From NCBI RefSeq assembly GCF_900269665.1, contig NZ_LT985361.1, positions 1,562,428-1,626,427 on the forward strand: a stretch of 64,000 nt of DNA, read 5' to 3'. This DNA is from Nocardia suismassiliense. GTDB taxonomy: Bacteria; Actinomycetota; Actinomycetes; Mycobacteriales; Mycobacteriaceae. The translations under genes and the position numbers were made by a program. Of this stretch, positions 17,629 through 26,469 are shown in pieces. The notes below the pieces were generated by a model, which saw nothing but the letters and a program-made list of their open reading frames with translations, searched no databases and was not told the DNA's origin. How positions within the stretch are numbered: position 1 is the stretch's first letter; every line of letters starts with the position of its first letter.

Positions 17629-18891
17629 ATGTTCGAATGGTCCGAGACCGATGTCATGATCCGCGATGCCGTGCGGACGTTCATCGACAAGGAAATCCGG
17701 CCCAACCTGGACGCGCTCGACAGCGGCGAGCTGCCGCCGTATCCGATCATCCGGAAGCTGTTCAGCGAGTTCGGGATCGACGCCATGGGCGGCGAAGCGG
17801 TGCAGAAGTTACTCGCCAAGCAGCGCGCCAAAGAGGAGGCGATCGCCGCAGGCGAGCCGTTGCCGGAGAAGAAGCGCGAAAAGTCCTCCGGTGGTAGCCC
17901 GTTCGCGGGGCAGGAATCGCTGATGGCGGTGCTGGTCGGCGAACTGTCCGGTGTCTGCATGGGGTTGGTCACCGCGATGGGTGTCAGCCTCGGTCTCGGC
18001 GCCACCACCATCATGTCGCGCGGCACGCTGGCCCAGAAGGAGCGTTGGCTCGCCGACATCGTGACCATGAAAAAGGTTGCGGCGTGGGCGATCACCGAGC
18101 CCGACTCGGGTTCCGACGCGTTCGGTGGCATGAAGACCTATGTCCGGCGCGACGGCGACGACTACCTGTTGAACGGGCAGAAGACCTTCATCACCAACGG
18201 TCCGTTCGCCGACGTGATGATCGTCTACGCCAAGCTCGACGAGGGCGACGGCGGCGACAAGCGCGAGCGCAAGGTGCTCACCTTCGTGCTCGACAAGGGC
18301 ATGGAGGGGCTCACCCAGGGCAAGCCGTTCAAGAAGATGGGTCTGCACGCCTCGCCCACCGGCGAGCTGTTCTTCGACAATGTTCGCCTCGGCAAGGACC
18401 GGCTGCTCGGCGAGACCGAGGAACACAAGGGTGGCGACGGCCGGGAGAGCGCCCGGTCCAGCTTCACCGCCGAACGCGTCGGCGTGGCCTTCATGGCGTT
18501 GGGCATCATCAACGAATGTCACCGGCTCTGCCTGGATTACGCCAAGAATCGCAAGCTCTGGGGCCAGGAGATCGGTCGTTTCCAGCTCGTCCAGCTCAAG
18601 CTGGCCAAGATGGAGATCGCCCGGATCAACGTGCAGAACATGGTGTTCAATACGCTGGAGCGGGGTCGCGCCGGTAAACCGCCGACGCTCGCCGAGGCGT
18701 CGGCCATGAAGCTCTACGCGTCCGAGGCAGCCACCGAGGTCGCCATGGAAGCGGTGCAGCTGTTCGGCGGTAACGGGTACATGACCGAGTACCGCGTGGA
18801 ACAGCTTGCGCGCGACGCCAAGTCGCTGATGATCTACGCGGGCAGCAACGAGATCCAGGTGACGCACATCGCCAAGGGTCTGCTGGCGTAA
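17629..18891 (+). CDS. acyl-CoA dehydrogenase (FadE)
   Basis: 420-residue FAD enzyme introducing the alpha-beta double bond; signatures AWAITEPDSGSDA, NGQKTFITNGP, GYMTEYRVEQLARDAKSLMIY and a C-terminal EIQ. The usual catalytic Glu of the IYEGT loop is Ala (IYAGSNEIQ). A Glu at the alternative position (FTAERVGVA, Glu282), as in isovaleryl-CoA and long-chain dehydrogenases, is the likely base. An unusual charged insertion (about 60-90, KQRAKEEAIAAGEPLPEKKR) lies in the N-terminal helical domain. AGGAG precedes the ATG; last gene of the operon, followed by a terminator. Confidence 0.92.
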   Translation: MFEWSETDVMIRDAVRTFIDKEIRPNLDALDSGELPPYPIIRKLFSEFGIDAMGGEAVQKLLAKQRAKEEAIAAGEPLPEKKREKSSGGSPFAGQESLMAVLVGELSGVCMGLVTAMGVSLGLGATTIMSRGTLAQKERWLADIVTMKKVAAWAITEPDSGSDAFGGMKTYVRRDGDDYLLNGQKTFITNGPFADVMIVYAKLDEGDGGDKRERKVLTFVLDKGMEGLTQGKPFKKMGLHASPTGELFFDNVRLGKDRLLGETEEHKGGDGRESARSSFTAERVGVAFMALGIINECHRLCLDYAKNRKLWGQEIGRFQLVQLKLAKMEIARINVQNMVFNTLERGRAGKPPTLAEASAMKLYASEAATEVAMEAVQLFGGNGYMTEYRVEQLARDAKSLMIYAGSNEIQVTHIAKGLLA

Positions 18892-18905
18892 CGGTTTTCA
18901 CCGAG

Positions 18906-18946
18906 TCCCGGGTGCGCTACAACGGCGTGCGCGCCCGGGATTTCTT
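18906..18946 (+). terminator. terminator of the thiolase-to-acyl-CoA dehydrogenase operon
   Basis: 12-bp stem TCCCGGGTGCGC (18906-18917) with GCGCGCCCGGGA region (18929-18940), one G-U pair, 11-nt loop, then TTTCTT. Confidence 0.8.
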
Positions 18947-19018
18947 GTCCTGCCTTCGAAACGCCGTTAGTCCTGCGCGCCTTGCGTTGGGTGCGTGCTC
19001 GTAAGGGGTGACCGGCCG

Positions 19019-19876
19019 ATGATCACTGAAACCACCGCCCGCTACAACGACGTCGGCACCCGAGTGCTTTCCGTATCGGGGACCGGCACGCCCATTCTGC
19101 TGTTGCACGGTTACGCCGACAGCGCCGACACCTGGCGCGGCGTGCTCGCCGGCTTGGCGGCAGCGGGCCGTGCGGCCTTCGCCGTCGACCTGCCCGGCTT
19201 CGGGCTGGCGGACCAGCGCGCACCGGGGCCGTTGACGCCGCAGTTCGATGCCTTCGTGGACGCGATCATCGCGGAGCATGGTCCTTTGACTCTGGTTGGC
19301 AACTCTCTCGGTGCGGCAACCGCTTTGCATGCTGCCGCACGTCATCCGAGTGGGGCGGTCATCGCGGTGGTCACCCTCGACGAGCCACTGCTGGCCCGCC
19401 ACTGGCTGGCCCGGGTGGGGCGGCTGCGCGAATACCGGCGGTTCTTTCGTCTGGTCGGATCGCTGCCGATCCCGGCCGCCCTGGTGCGCTGGGCGGTACG
19501 GCGCGCGGTAGCGCTGTTCGTCTATGGCCCAGGCATTGTCGCCGACTCTGAATTCCTCACCTCCGCAACACGTTCGGTTCCCGACATGGCCGCCGTCGCT
19601 GCCCGTGGTCGTGACGCCGTCCGCTACGCCCGCGAACACCCGTCCGGCCACACCGATCTCGTCCTCACCTGCCCCGTCCTCATCGTGCACGGCACCGAGG
19701 ACCGCATCATCCCGTTGTCCGCCGGCCGCGCCCTGCACGCGTTGCTGCCCGGCAGCGAGTTCGTCGCACTCCCCGGTGTCGGCCACTGCCCACAACTCGA
19801 TGTCCCCGACGAGGTCTGCCGACTGCTACTGGGATTTCCCCGCAGCAACAGCAAGCAGACCGACGTCGCATCCTGA
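19019..19876 (+). CDS. alpha/beta hydrolase
   Basis: 285 residues. The oxyanion segment is LLLHGYADS, nucleophile elbow GNSLG (Ser96), acid Asp228 (HGTEDRIIP) and His256 (GVGHCPQ). AAGGGG lies 8 nt before ATG 19019. The operon terminator just upstream makes this gene independent of the beta-oxidation operon. A related hydrolase is 1 kb downstream on the other strand. Substrate unknown; esterase, lipase-like or C-C hydrolase activity are all possible. Confidence 0.87.
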   Translation: MITETTARYNDVGTRVLSVSGTGTPILLLHGYADSADTWRGVLAGLAAAGRAAFAVDLPGFGLADQRAPGPLTPQFDAFVDAIIAEHGPLTLVGNSLGAATALHAAARHPSGAVIAVVTLDEPLLARHWLARVGRLREYRRFFRLVGSLPIPAALVRWAVRRAVALFVYGPGIVADSEFLTSATRSVPDMAAVAARGRDAVRYAREHPSGHTDLVLTCPVLIVHGTEDRIIPLSAGRALHALLPGSEFVALPGVGHCPQLDVPDEVCRLLLGFPRSNSKQTDVAS

Positions 19877-20038
19877 GCTCAAGCACCCGACAGCGGCAAC
19901 CGAGTCGAGTTGTCTCCGTGGCGGACCGGCCGCACCCGATGCCCGACGCAGCCCTTCCATTCCAGGTGAGCCAGCGCGGAGGCCTTCCCACTGTGCCGGC
20001 AACCAGCCGAGCGCCCATCGGCAGACCGACGTCCTGTC

Positions 20039-20824
20039 CTACCCACCAGCTACCCCGTCGACCTCATGCGGCACGAACTGCTGCTTGCGCAGTAGCTCCA
20101 CCACCAGGTCGAGCGTCACCGAGTTCTGGTGCACCGCCGCCGTCAGCTGAACCATCTGATCTTCGAGTCGGCTCACTCGCACTATCAGGCCGTCCACTTT
20201 TTCTGTGAGGTCGTCGACTCGTCCCGTGAGCCCATCCACCTGCTCCGCCAGGCCATCGACGCGTTCCGTAAGCCCGTCCACCTGCCCCGTCAGGCCATCG
20301 ACCCGTGCCGTGAGCCCGTCGAACCGTTCCGTGAGGCCATCCACTCGCCCCGTCAGACCGCCTACGCGTTCCGTGAGCCCATCCACTCGCCCGGCCAGGC
20401 CGTCGACGCCTTCCGTGAGCCCGTCCATTTGTCCTGTCAGGCCGTCGATTCGACCTGAGAGGCCGTCCACTCGGTCGGTCAAGACGTTTGTCCGCCCTGC
20501 TACACCGCCCACCACAACCTCGAGCGTCGCCAGCCGACTCACCGTCTCGTCGAGGATCTCCGAGTGCCGGCTCATAGCTGTCCCGACGTCTCCGAAGCCG
20601 GACTCCATGCCTTCCAAGCGATGCCCGTGCTGTCGTTGCGTGACCAGTAGTAGGCCGAACTGGCGTCCGCTGGTCTTCTCCAATCGGCGCAGCCGTTGGT
20701 CGACGCCGCGGGCTAGGCCGTTCGTACTCTTGACCTCTCGGTTGGTGTTGTTGGCCAGTTCGTACAGCCCGTCGACGTCGCCGCGAAGTTGATGCACCAC
20801 GCGATCTACTGGTGTGCTCCCCAT
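20039..20824 (-). CDS. heptad-repeat coiled-coil protein of unknown function
   Basis: 261 residues, no signal peptide or membrane segment. Residues 1-110 are helical with Leu/Val heptads. About residues 118-222 consist of some fifteen tandem seven-residue units of the form RVDGLTG/RVDGLTE with an alternating G/E last position, and a final part (EDQMVQLTAAVHQN...) closes the coil. This predicts a long rigid, probably trimeric or dimeric, rod. Similar DGLT-type heptads occur in fibrous or tail-fibre-like and scaffold proteins, but I recognise no family. A terminal VPHEVDGVAGG tail is unusual. Base composition is slightly less GC-rich than the neighbours. Confidence 0.8.
   Translation of the reverse strand: MGSTPVDRVVHQLRGDVDGLYELANNTNREVKSTNGLARGVDQRLRRLEKTSGRQFGLLLVTQRQHGHRLEGMESGFGDVGTAMSRHSEILDETVSRLATLEVVVGGVAGRTNVLTDRVDGLSGRIDGLTGQMDGLTEGVDGLAGRVDGLTERVGGLTGRVDGLTERFDGLTARVDGLTGQVDGLTERVDGLAEQVDGLTGRVDDLTEKVDGLIVRVSRLEDQMVQLTAAVHQNSVTLDLVVELLRKQQFVPHEVDGVAGG
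20158..20473 (-). repeat. 21-bp tandem coding repeats of the heptad protein
   Basis: About fifteen degenerate 21-bp units, each encoding one seven-residue heptad. They alternate between two versions, so a 42-bp higher-order period is visible (ending GGT-type Gly or GAA/GAG Glu). Copy number could change by slippage or recombination in frame. Confidence 0.8.
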
Positions 20825-20911
20825 GCCTCGAACAGTAGGCCGCCGATCAAACCGGATCGAGGCCTATTGTCGATCTGTGGATAACTTCCTGACCTGTGGA
20901 TATCCCGTGCC

Positions 20912-21826
20912 TCAGACCGCGCGGAGGCGGTTGCGGCTGGCGTAGACGTGCTCGGCGATGAGGGTCGCGATGCGGTCCGGCGCCTCGAGCATGGGCACGT
21001 GCCCGACGCCGTGCACGACGATGCGGTCGGCCGACTCGGGGAGTTCCTTCAGGTAGCGGCGGGCATAGACGCGGTTGGGGATGACGCGGTCGTACTCGGA
21101 GAGCAGTAATCGGACCGGCGTCTCCAGGGTGGACAGGTCGGCCTGCCCGGGACCGCGCATGCTGGTCACGACGAACGGCAGCATGGACGGGCAGTGCAGC
21201 GCGGCCATGATGGCGGTGGCGGCGTCACGCCGGGAGACCGCGGCGGCGTTCTTGCTCAAGAACAGCAGTGCGAAGCGCTGGGCGATCGGGTTGTTGACCG
21301 CGAAACCACCCAGCCGCTTGCCGATTTCGACGATCGGAACCAGCGACAGGAACTTCAGATTGCTGCGCAGCGAGGTGAGCGACGGTGCGTGCCAGCCCCC
21401 CGCCGGTGCGACGAGGGTGAGCGTGCGGGCCCGGCCGCGCCTGGCGAGTTCGACACCGACCCAGCCACCGAGCGAGTTGCCCGCGATATGGCAGGTGCGC
21501 CAGCCGAGGTCGTCGAGCTGATCCTCGATCCGGTCGGCCAGCAGGTGCACGTCGACCGACCAGCCGTCCACCCGCTCGCCGCCCCAGTGCCCCGCGAAGG
21601 CGGGCGCGTACACCTCGCACTGGCTCGCGAGCCGCGCCGCGGTCTGCTCCCAGCAGTGCGGCGACATCATGAAGCCGTGCAACAGGAGCAGCGGGTCACC
21701 GGAGCCCAGATGCAGGGCTTTGACGGCCTTCGGCAGCTCCGATTCGGGCTTGCTGGTGACCGGCTTGCGGGCGGCGCTGGTGGCGCGTTGCGCGGCGGCG
21801 GGGGACTTGGGGGTGTCGGACGACAT
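20912..21826 (-). CDS. alpha/beta hydrolase
   Basis: 304 residues from ATG 21826, which has AGGAAAG upstream; the frame reaches back to 21868. A hydrophilic Ala/Lys/Pro-rich lead of about 35 residues precedes LLLLHGFMMSPHCW. The nucleophile elbow is GNSLGGW, the acid lies in SEYDRVIP and the His in VHGVGHVPMLEAPD. It resembles the neighbouring hydrolase at 19019 in motifs but not in its N-terminus. No export signal is seen. Substrate unknown. It is divergent from xthA with 67 bp between. Confidence 0.87.
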   Translation of the reverse strand: MSSDTPKSPAAAQRATSAARKPVTSKPESELPKAVKALHLGSGDPLLLLHGFMMSPHCWEQTAARLASQCEVYAPAFAGHWGGERVDGWSVDVHLLADRIEDQLDDLGWRTCHIAGNSLGGWVGVELARRGRARTLTLVAPAGGWHAPSLTSLRSNLKFLSLVPIVEIGKRLGGFAVNNPIAQRFALLFLSKNAAAVSRRDAATAIMAALHCPSMLPFVVTSMRGPGQADLSTLETPVRLLLSEYDRVIPNRVYARRYLKELPESADRIVVHGVGHVPMLEAPDRIATLIAEHVYASRNRLRAV

Positions 21827-21893
21827 GTCATCACTCTTTCCTGGACGGCGGTGTCCGAGGGAGTTCATCTGACCAGCATTGTACGGTCGTCCG

Positions 21894-22673
21894 GTGGCCT
21901 ACATCATTTCGACTGTGAACGTAAATGGCGTCCGCGCGGCCGCGGGCAAAGGCATGCTGGCCTGGCTCGCCGCCACGGAGGCCGACATCGTCTGCGTCCA
22001 GGAGACGAGGGCCACCGACGAGCAGACCAGCGCGGCGCTGGCGCCCGCATTGGCCGAGGGCTGGTGCCTGGCGCATGCCGAGCCGGAGTCCAAGGGCAGA
22101 GCGGGCGTCGCGATCCTGTCCCGGCGTGCACCGGACGCGGTCCGAATCGGTTTCGGCAGTACCGAATTCGGCGCATCCGGCCGCTACCTGGAGGCGGACT
22201 TCGGTGACGTCACCGTCGCGAGTGTGTACGTGCACTCCGGTGACGCGGGTACGCCGCGCCAGGACGAAAAGTACCGGTACATGGCCGAACTCGGCGCCTA
22301 TCTCACCGCACGCACCGGTGACTTCGTGGTGAGCGGCGACTGGAACATCGCGCACACCGAGCGGGACCTGAAGAATTGGAAAGGCAACTTGAAGTCCGCC
22401 GGTTTCCTGCCCGAGGAACGGGCCTGGATCGACGAACTGCTCGCCGCCGGCTACGTCGACGTGGTGCGCAAGCTGCATCCGGAGGTCGACGGCCCGTACA
22501 GCTGGTGGTCCTATCGCGGCCGCGCCTTCGACAACGACACCGGCTGGCGCATCGACTACCAACTCGCCCGCGGCGACCTCGCGGCGCGCGCCAAACAGGC
22601 CGTGGTGGACCGCGCCGCCGCCTACGACCAGCGCTGGTCCGATCATGCGCCGGTCACGGTGCAGTACCGATGA
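21894..22673 (+). CDS. xthA: exodeoxyribonuclease III
   Basis: Mg-dependent AP endonuclease/3' exonuclease of base-excision repair, 259 residues of the EEP fold. Motifs in order: STVNVNGVRAA, DIVCVQETRA (metal Glu), VASVYVHSGD, VVSGDWNIAH (Asp and Asn), GWRIDYQLA and the C-terminal SDHAPV. GTG 21894 is chosen because family members begin at this point; an upstream TTG at 21879 is possible. Its stop overlaps the start of a barnase-like RNase gene by four bases (ATGA), an unusual partner for a DNA repair enzyme. Confidence 0.93.
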   Translation: MAYIISTVNVNGVRAAAGKGMLAWLAATEADIVCVQETRATDEQTSAALAPALAEGWCLAHAEPESKGRAGVAILSRRAPDAVRIGFGSTEFGASGRYLEADFGDVTVASVYVHSGDAGTPRQDEKYRYMAELGAYLTARTGDFVVSGDWNIAHTERDLKNWKGNLKSAGFLPEERAWIDELLAAGYVDVVRKLHPEVDGPYSWWSYRGRAFDNDTGWRIDYQLARGDLAARAKQAVVDRAAAYDQRWSDHAPVTVQYR

Positions 22674-23143
22674 ACTTGTCGCCGAAGGCCGTTCGCGCGC
22701 TGGCGGGTCTGGGCGCGGTGGTGCTCGCGCTGATCGTCGTCGCGGTGCTCGGGCTGCGCGATGGTGGCAACGACACCGCCACGACAACGGCCCGCCCCAC
22801 CAGCAGCGCGCCCGCCGCGGGCACGCCACGGCCTGCGGAGGCGCCGGCCAGTCGCGCACCGGGCATACCCGACCGCGCCTACACCACCCTGCGCGAAATC
22901 GACGCGGGCCGCTGGCCTGATTCGGCGAACGCGCCGGGCACCAAGGGTGGCGACCGCTGGATGAATCGCGCGGGCACACTGGCCGCCAAAGACGCTGCGG
23001 GCAAAGCGATCACCTACCAGGAATGGGACGTCAATCCCAAGGAGCGCGGCCGGTCCAGGGATGCCGAACGCATCGTCACCGGCAGCGACGGATCGGCCTG
23101 GTACACCGGAGACCATTACGAGACCTTCACGAGGATGCGCTGA
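22670..23143 (+). CDS. secreted or membrane-tethered microbial ribonuclease (barnase/RNase Sa family)
   Basis: 157 residues: an N-terminal hydrophobic segment (about 9-29) acting as signal or anchor, a Thr/Ala/Pro linker to residue 65, then a guanyl-specific RNase domain. By comparison with RNase Sa the catalytic residues are Glu118 (TYQEWDV), Arg134 (DAERIVTG) and His149 (WYTGDHYETF). There are no cysteines, unlike RNase Sa. The gene overlaps xthA by four bases and the barstar gene by one (TGATG), so toxin and inhibitor are co-translated. Likely an exported RNA-degrading toxin or scavenging enzyme whose premature activity is blocked by the neighbour. Confidence 0.9.
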   Translation: MNLSPKAVRALAGLGAVVLALIVVAVLGLRDGGNDTATTTARPTSSAPAAGTPRPAEAPASRAPGIPDRAYTTLREIDAGRWPDSANAPGTKGGDRWMNRAGTLAAKDAAGKAITYQEWDVNPKERGRSRDAERIVTGSDGSAWYTGDHYETFTRMR

Positions 23144-23628
23144 TGTCCAAGGCAATGCCGTTGTCGCAGTTCTTATCTCGCCCCGTCGAGGTGGCCTCGC
23201 GCGCCCAGCAGGTGGCCGCGCCCGCCCTCGGCGCGGTCACCGTCGACGCCGCCGAACTGAGCGGACTGCGCTACCGCGCGCCGTCCGGTTACCTGGTCCG
23301 CGAGCTACGCGGCGCGAAAATGCAGACCGTCGCGCGGGTGTTCGACGAGGTCGCCGCCGCCCTCCAGTTCCCGTACTACTTCGGCGAGAACAAGGACGCC
23401 TTCGACGAATGCCTGCGTGACCTGGACGATTTCGTCGGTGAGGGTGCGGGATACGTTGTCGTGCTCCGCGATTCGGCCCACCTGCTGGCCGACGAACCGG
23501 CCGAGCGGGCCTGGTTCGCCGAGGCGATGCGCGACTGTGCCGACCACTGGGCGCGCAAGGGCATCGCGTTTCGTGTTGTCCTGCAAGGCGAAACGACGGG
23601 ACTGCAGGACGTTTCGCTGGAACTCTGA
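23143..23628 (+). CDS. barstar family ribonuclease inhibitor
   Basis: 161 residues with the barstar core in the middle: RGAKMQTVARVFDEVAAALQ, then FPYYFGENKDAFDECLRDL. The two aspartates in this segment correspond to the barnase-binding Asp35 and Asp39 of Bacillus barstar. It has an N-terminal extension of about 50 residues compared with the 90-residue Bacillus protein and no export signal, so it acts in the cytosol. Its start overlaps the stop of the RNase gene, giving the expected toxin-immunity coupling. Confidence 0.92.
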   Translation: MSKAMPLSQFLSRPVEVASRAQQVAAPALGAVTVDAAELSGLRYRAPSGYLVRELRGAKMQTVARVFDEVAAALQFPYYFGENKDAFDECLRDLDDFVGEGAGYVVVLRDSAHLLADEPAERAWFAEAMRDCADHWARKGIAFRVVLQGETTGLQDVSLEL

Positions 23629-23641
23629 CCCGGGCGCGGCG

Positions 23642-24343
23642 TCACGCCAATCGGCGCGCCAGATCCTCGCCGAGCAGCACGAACACGTCGGTGGTGTGCT
23701 CGATCAGCTCGTCGCGGGTCAGCGGCAACTCGCCCTGTAGCCAGGCGGTGAGGGTCTGCACCAGGCCGCCGACGAGGTAGTTGGCCCGGAAGTCGATCGC
23801 CGGATCCGAGTCCGGGTCGTCGATTCCGTAGAAGTCGATGCCCTCGGCCGCGACCATGCGCGCGAACACCCGGACGGTTTCGGTGGTGCGGGCGCGCAAT
23901 TCCGGCGTCGCCATGCCCGCGACCAAAGCGACCTTGGCCTTGCGTGGGTCGTCGGTGAGCAGGTGGATGCCCGCGGCGATCGCGGCACGCGCGGTACTCC
24001 TGGAGTCCTTCGGCGCGGTGCCGACCGCCGCGACGATCGCCAGCGCGAGTTCCTCGGCGATCGCGTCTATGAGCGCCGTCAGCACCGCATCGCGGCTGTC
24101 GAAGCTCTCGTAGTAGTACCGCTCGTTGAGCCCGGCTTGGGCACACAGTCCCGACACGGTCAGCTTGGCGAGCCCCTGGGTCCCGATGATCTCCAGCGCC
24201 GCCTCCAACAGTGCCGCGCGCCGTTGCGCCCGGCGTTCCTCCGCGGAGACCCCGCCGTAGGTCCGCTGCGCTGGCACGGAATCGCCAGGCCCCCGCGTCG
24301 CCCGACCGCCGCCCTTCACGGAATCGCTTCGCGATGTAGTCAC
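23642..24343 (-). CDS. TetR family transcriptional regulator
   Basis: About 233 residues from GTG 24343; a TTG at 24367 would start inside the operator and is less likely. A basic, Gly/Arg-rich lead of some 30 residues precedes the TetR helix-turn-helix (RRAALLEAALEIIGTQG, LTVSGLCAQAGLNERYYYESFDSRDAV). A helical effector domain follows. Divergent from an MpaB-type oxygenase gene, with two tandem palindromes between them, so it probably represses that gene and itself. Confidence 0.87.
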   Translation of the reverse strand: MTTSRSDSVKGGGRATRGPGDSVPAQRTYGGVSAEERRAQRRAALLEAALEIIGTQGLAKLTVSGLCAQAGLNERYYYESFDSRDAVLTALIDAIAEELALAIVAAVGTAPKDSRSTARAAIAAGIHLLTDDPRKAKVALVAGMATPELRARTTETVRVFARMVAAEGIDFYGIDDPDSDPAIDFRANYLVGGLVQTLTAWLQGELPLTRDELIEHTTDVFVLLGEDLARRLA

Positions 24344-24367
24344 GACACCGATTCTGGCACGCCTCAA

Positions 24368-24421
24368 TTCTGGCAGAGAGTATTGCCAGAATGGGAAATC
24401 TGGCGGATGCTATTGCCAGAT
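24368..24421. promoter_or_regulatory. two tandem TetR-type operators exactly 30 bp apart
   Basis: Operator 1: TTCTGGCA (24368-24375), 8-nt spacer, TGCCAGAA (24384-24391). Operator 2: ATCTGGC (24398-24404), 10-nt spacer, GCCAGAT (24415-24421). Both are 24 bp long and start 30 bp apart, about three helical turns. An extra half-site ATTCTGGCA is at 24351-24359. Confidence 0.8.
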
Positions 24422-24442
24422 GCTCTCGACGAGGAGGCAGTG

Positions 24443-25375
24443 ATGTCCGAGCCCGGCTACTTCAGCGACCACTCGATGGCCCGGCGGGTGATGAGCAAGC
24501 GCGCGGTCGGCCTGACCTATGGCCAGCGCGCCCTGGTCATCGGTGCTGTTCATCCGCTGCTCTACGTCGGCACGGCGGAGAACACCGAGCATCGGATGAC
24601 CCCGTACACCCGGCTCTCGCTCACCGGCCACCTGTTCGAGGCGGTGTTCCTCGGCAGCAAGGCCGAGGCGGACCGGGCGCTGGCGTTCACCACGAAGAAG
24701 CACACCAAGGTGCGCGGCACGCTGCCCGAGGACGCGGGGGCGCACCATCCCGCGGGCACCGGCTACTCCGCGCTGGACCCGCACCTGATGTACATGACCA
24801 TGGCGTTCACCTTCGACTCCGCCGAGGTGATGTACGACCTGCTGGTCCGCCCCATGACCGACGGCGAGCGCGAGGGCCTCTATCAGGACTACGTGCGCTG
24901 GGCGGAGCTGTTCGGCATGCCCGTCGAAGCGGCGCCGGCCAGTTACCCCGAGTTCCGCGCGTCCTTCGACGCCTACCTCGCCTCCGACGAACTGTTCCTC
25001 ACCGACGAGGCGCGGCTGGTCGGCTCCTACCTGGCCGGGCAGCGCGTGCCGTATCCGCAGCGGATGCCGCTGCACCAGGTCACCTCGGCCTTCTTCCTGC
25101 TGGTGCAGGGCAGCCTGCCGCCGCGGATCCGGCAGATGTACGGGATGCGCTGGGGGCGCACCGACCAGATCGCCTATCGGGCGCTTGCACAGGCCGTGCG
25201 CACCGCACATCTGGCGCCGCCGTTGGTGCCTCCGGTGCTGCGCGGCACCCTGGCCGGGCCTAGTGCCCCGGTCTACAAGCTGGTCTCGCGGCGCGAACAC
25301 CAGCTCGTCGACGCCGGACGGCCGAGCATGCCGGGTGTGGATCCCCGAAACTGGGTGGAGCGAAATACCGCTTGA
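24443..25375 (+). CDS. MpaB-like (DUF2236) oxygenase
   Basis: 310 residues of the DUF2236 family, which includes fungal MpaB and the rubber-cleaving latex clearing protein; members are histidine-rich helical proteins, some binding heme b. Visible family pieces are ALVIGAVHPLLYVGT, RLSLTGHLFEAVFLGS, RVRGTL-like KVRGTLPEDAG, and DPHLMYMTMAFTFDSAE. GAGGAGG is 5 nt before the ATG. Expression is probably released by a ligand of the divergent TetR. The substrate is unknown. The 21-bp gap to trpS suggests possible read-through into that gene. Confidence 0.83.
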   Translation: MSEPGYFSDHSMARRVMSKRAVGLTYGQRALVIGAVHPLLYVGTAENTEHRMTPYTRLSLTGHLFEAVFLGSKAEADRALAFTTKKHTKVRGTLPEDAGAHHPAGTGYSALDPHLMYMTMAFTFDSAEVMYDLLVRPMTDGEREGLYQDYVRWAELFGMPVEAAPASYPEFRASFDAYLASDELFLTDEARLVGSYLAGQRVPYPQRMPLHQVTSAFFLLVQGSLPPRIRQMYGMRWGRTDQIAYRALAQAVRTAHLAPPLVPPVLRGTLAGPSAPVYKLVSRREHQLVDAGRPSMPGVDPRNWVERNTA

Positions 25376-25384
25376 AGGGCATGA

Positions 25385-26428
<1,044 letters not shown>

Positions 26429-26469
26429 CGGTCGGGCGCCTGCGAGATCTCTCCTGAAGGGGCGAACAG

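Noticed and set aside
20158..20473. Regular 21-bp repeats that could suggest a CRISPR array or VNTR in non-coding DNA
   Set aside because: Period 21 with no unique spacers; the repeats translate into uninterrupted heptads of a coiled-coil protein.
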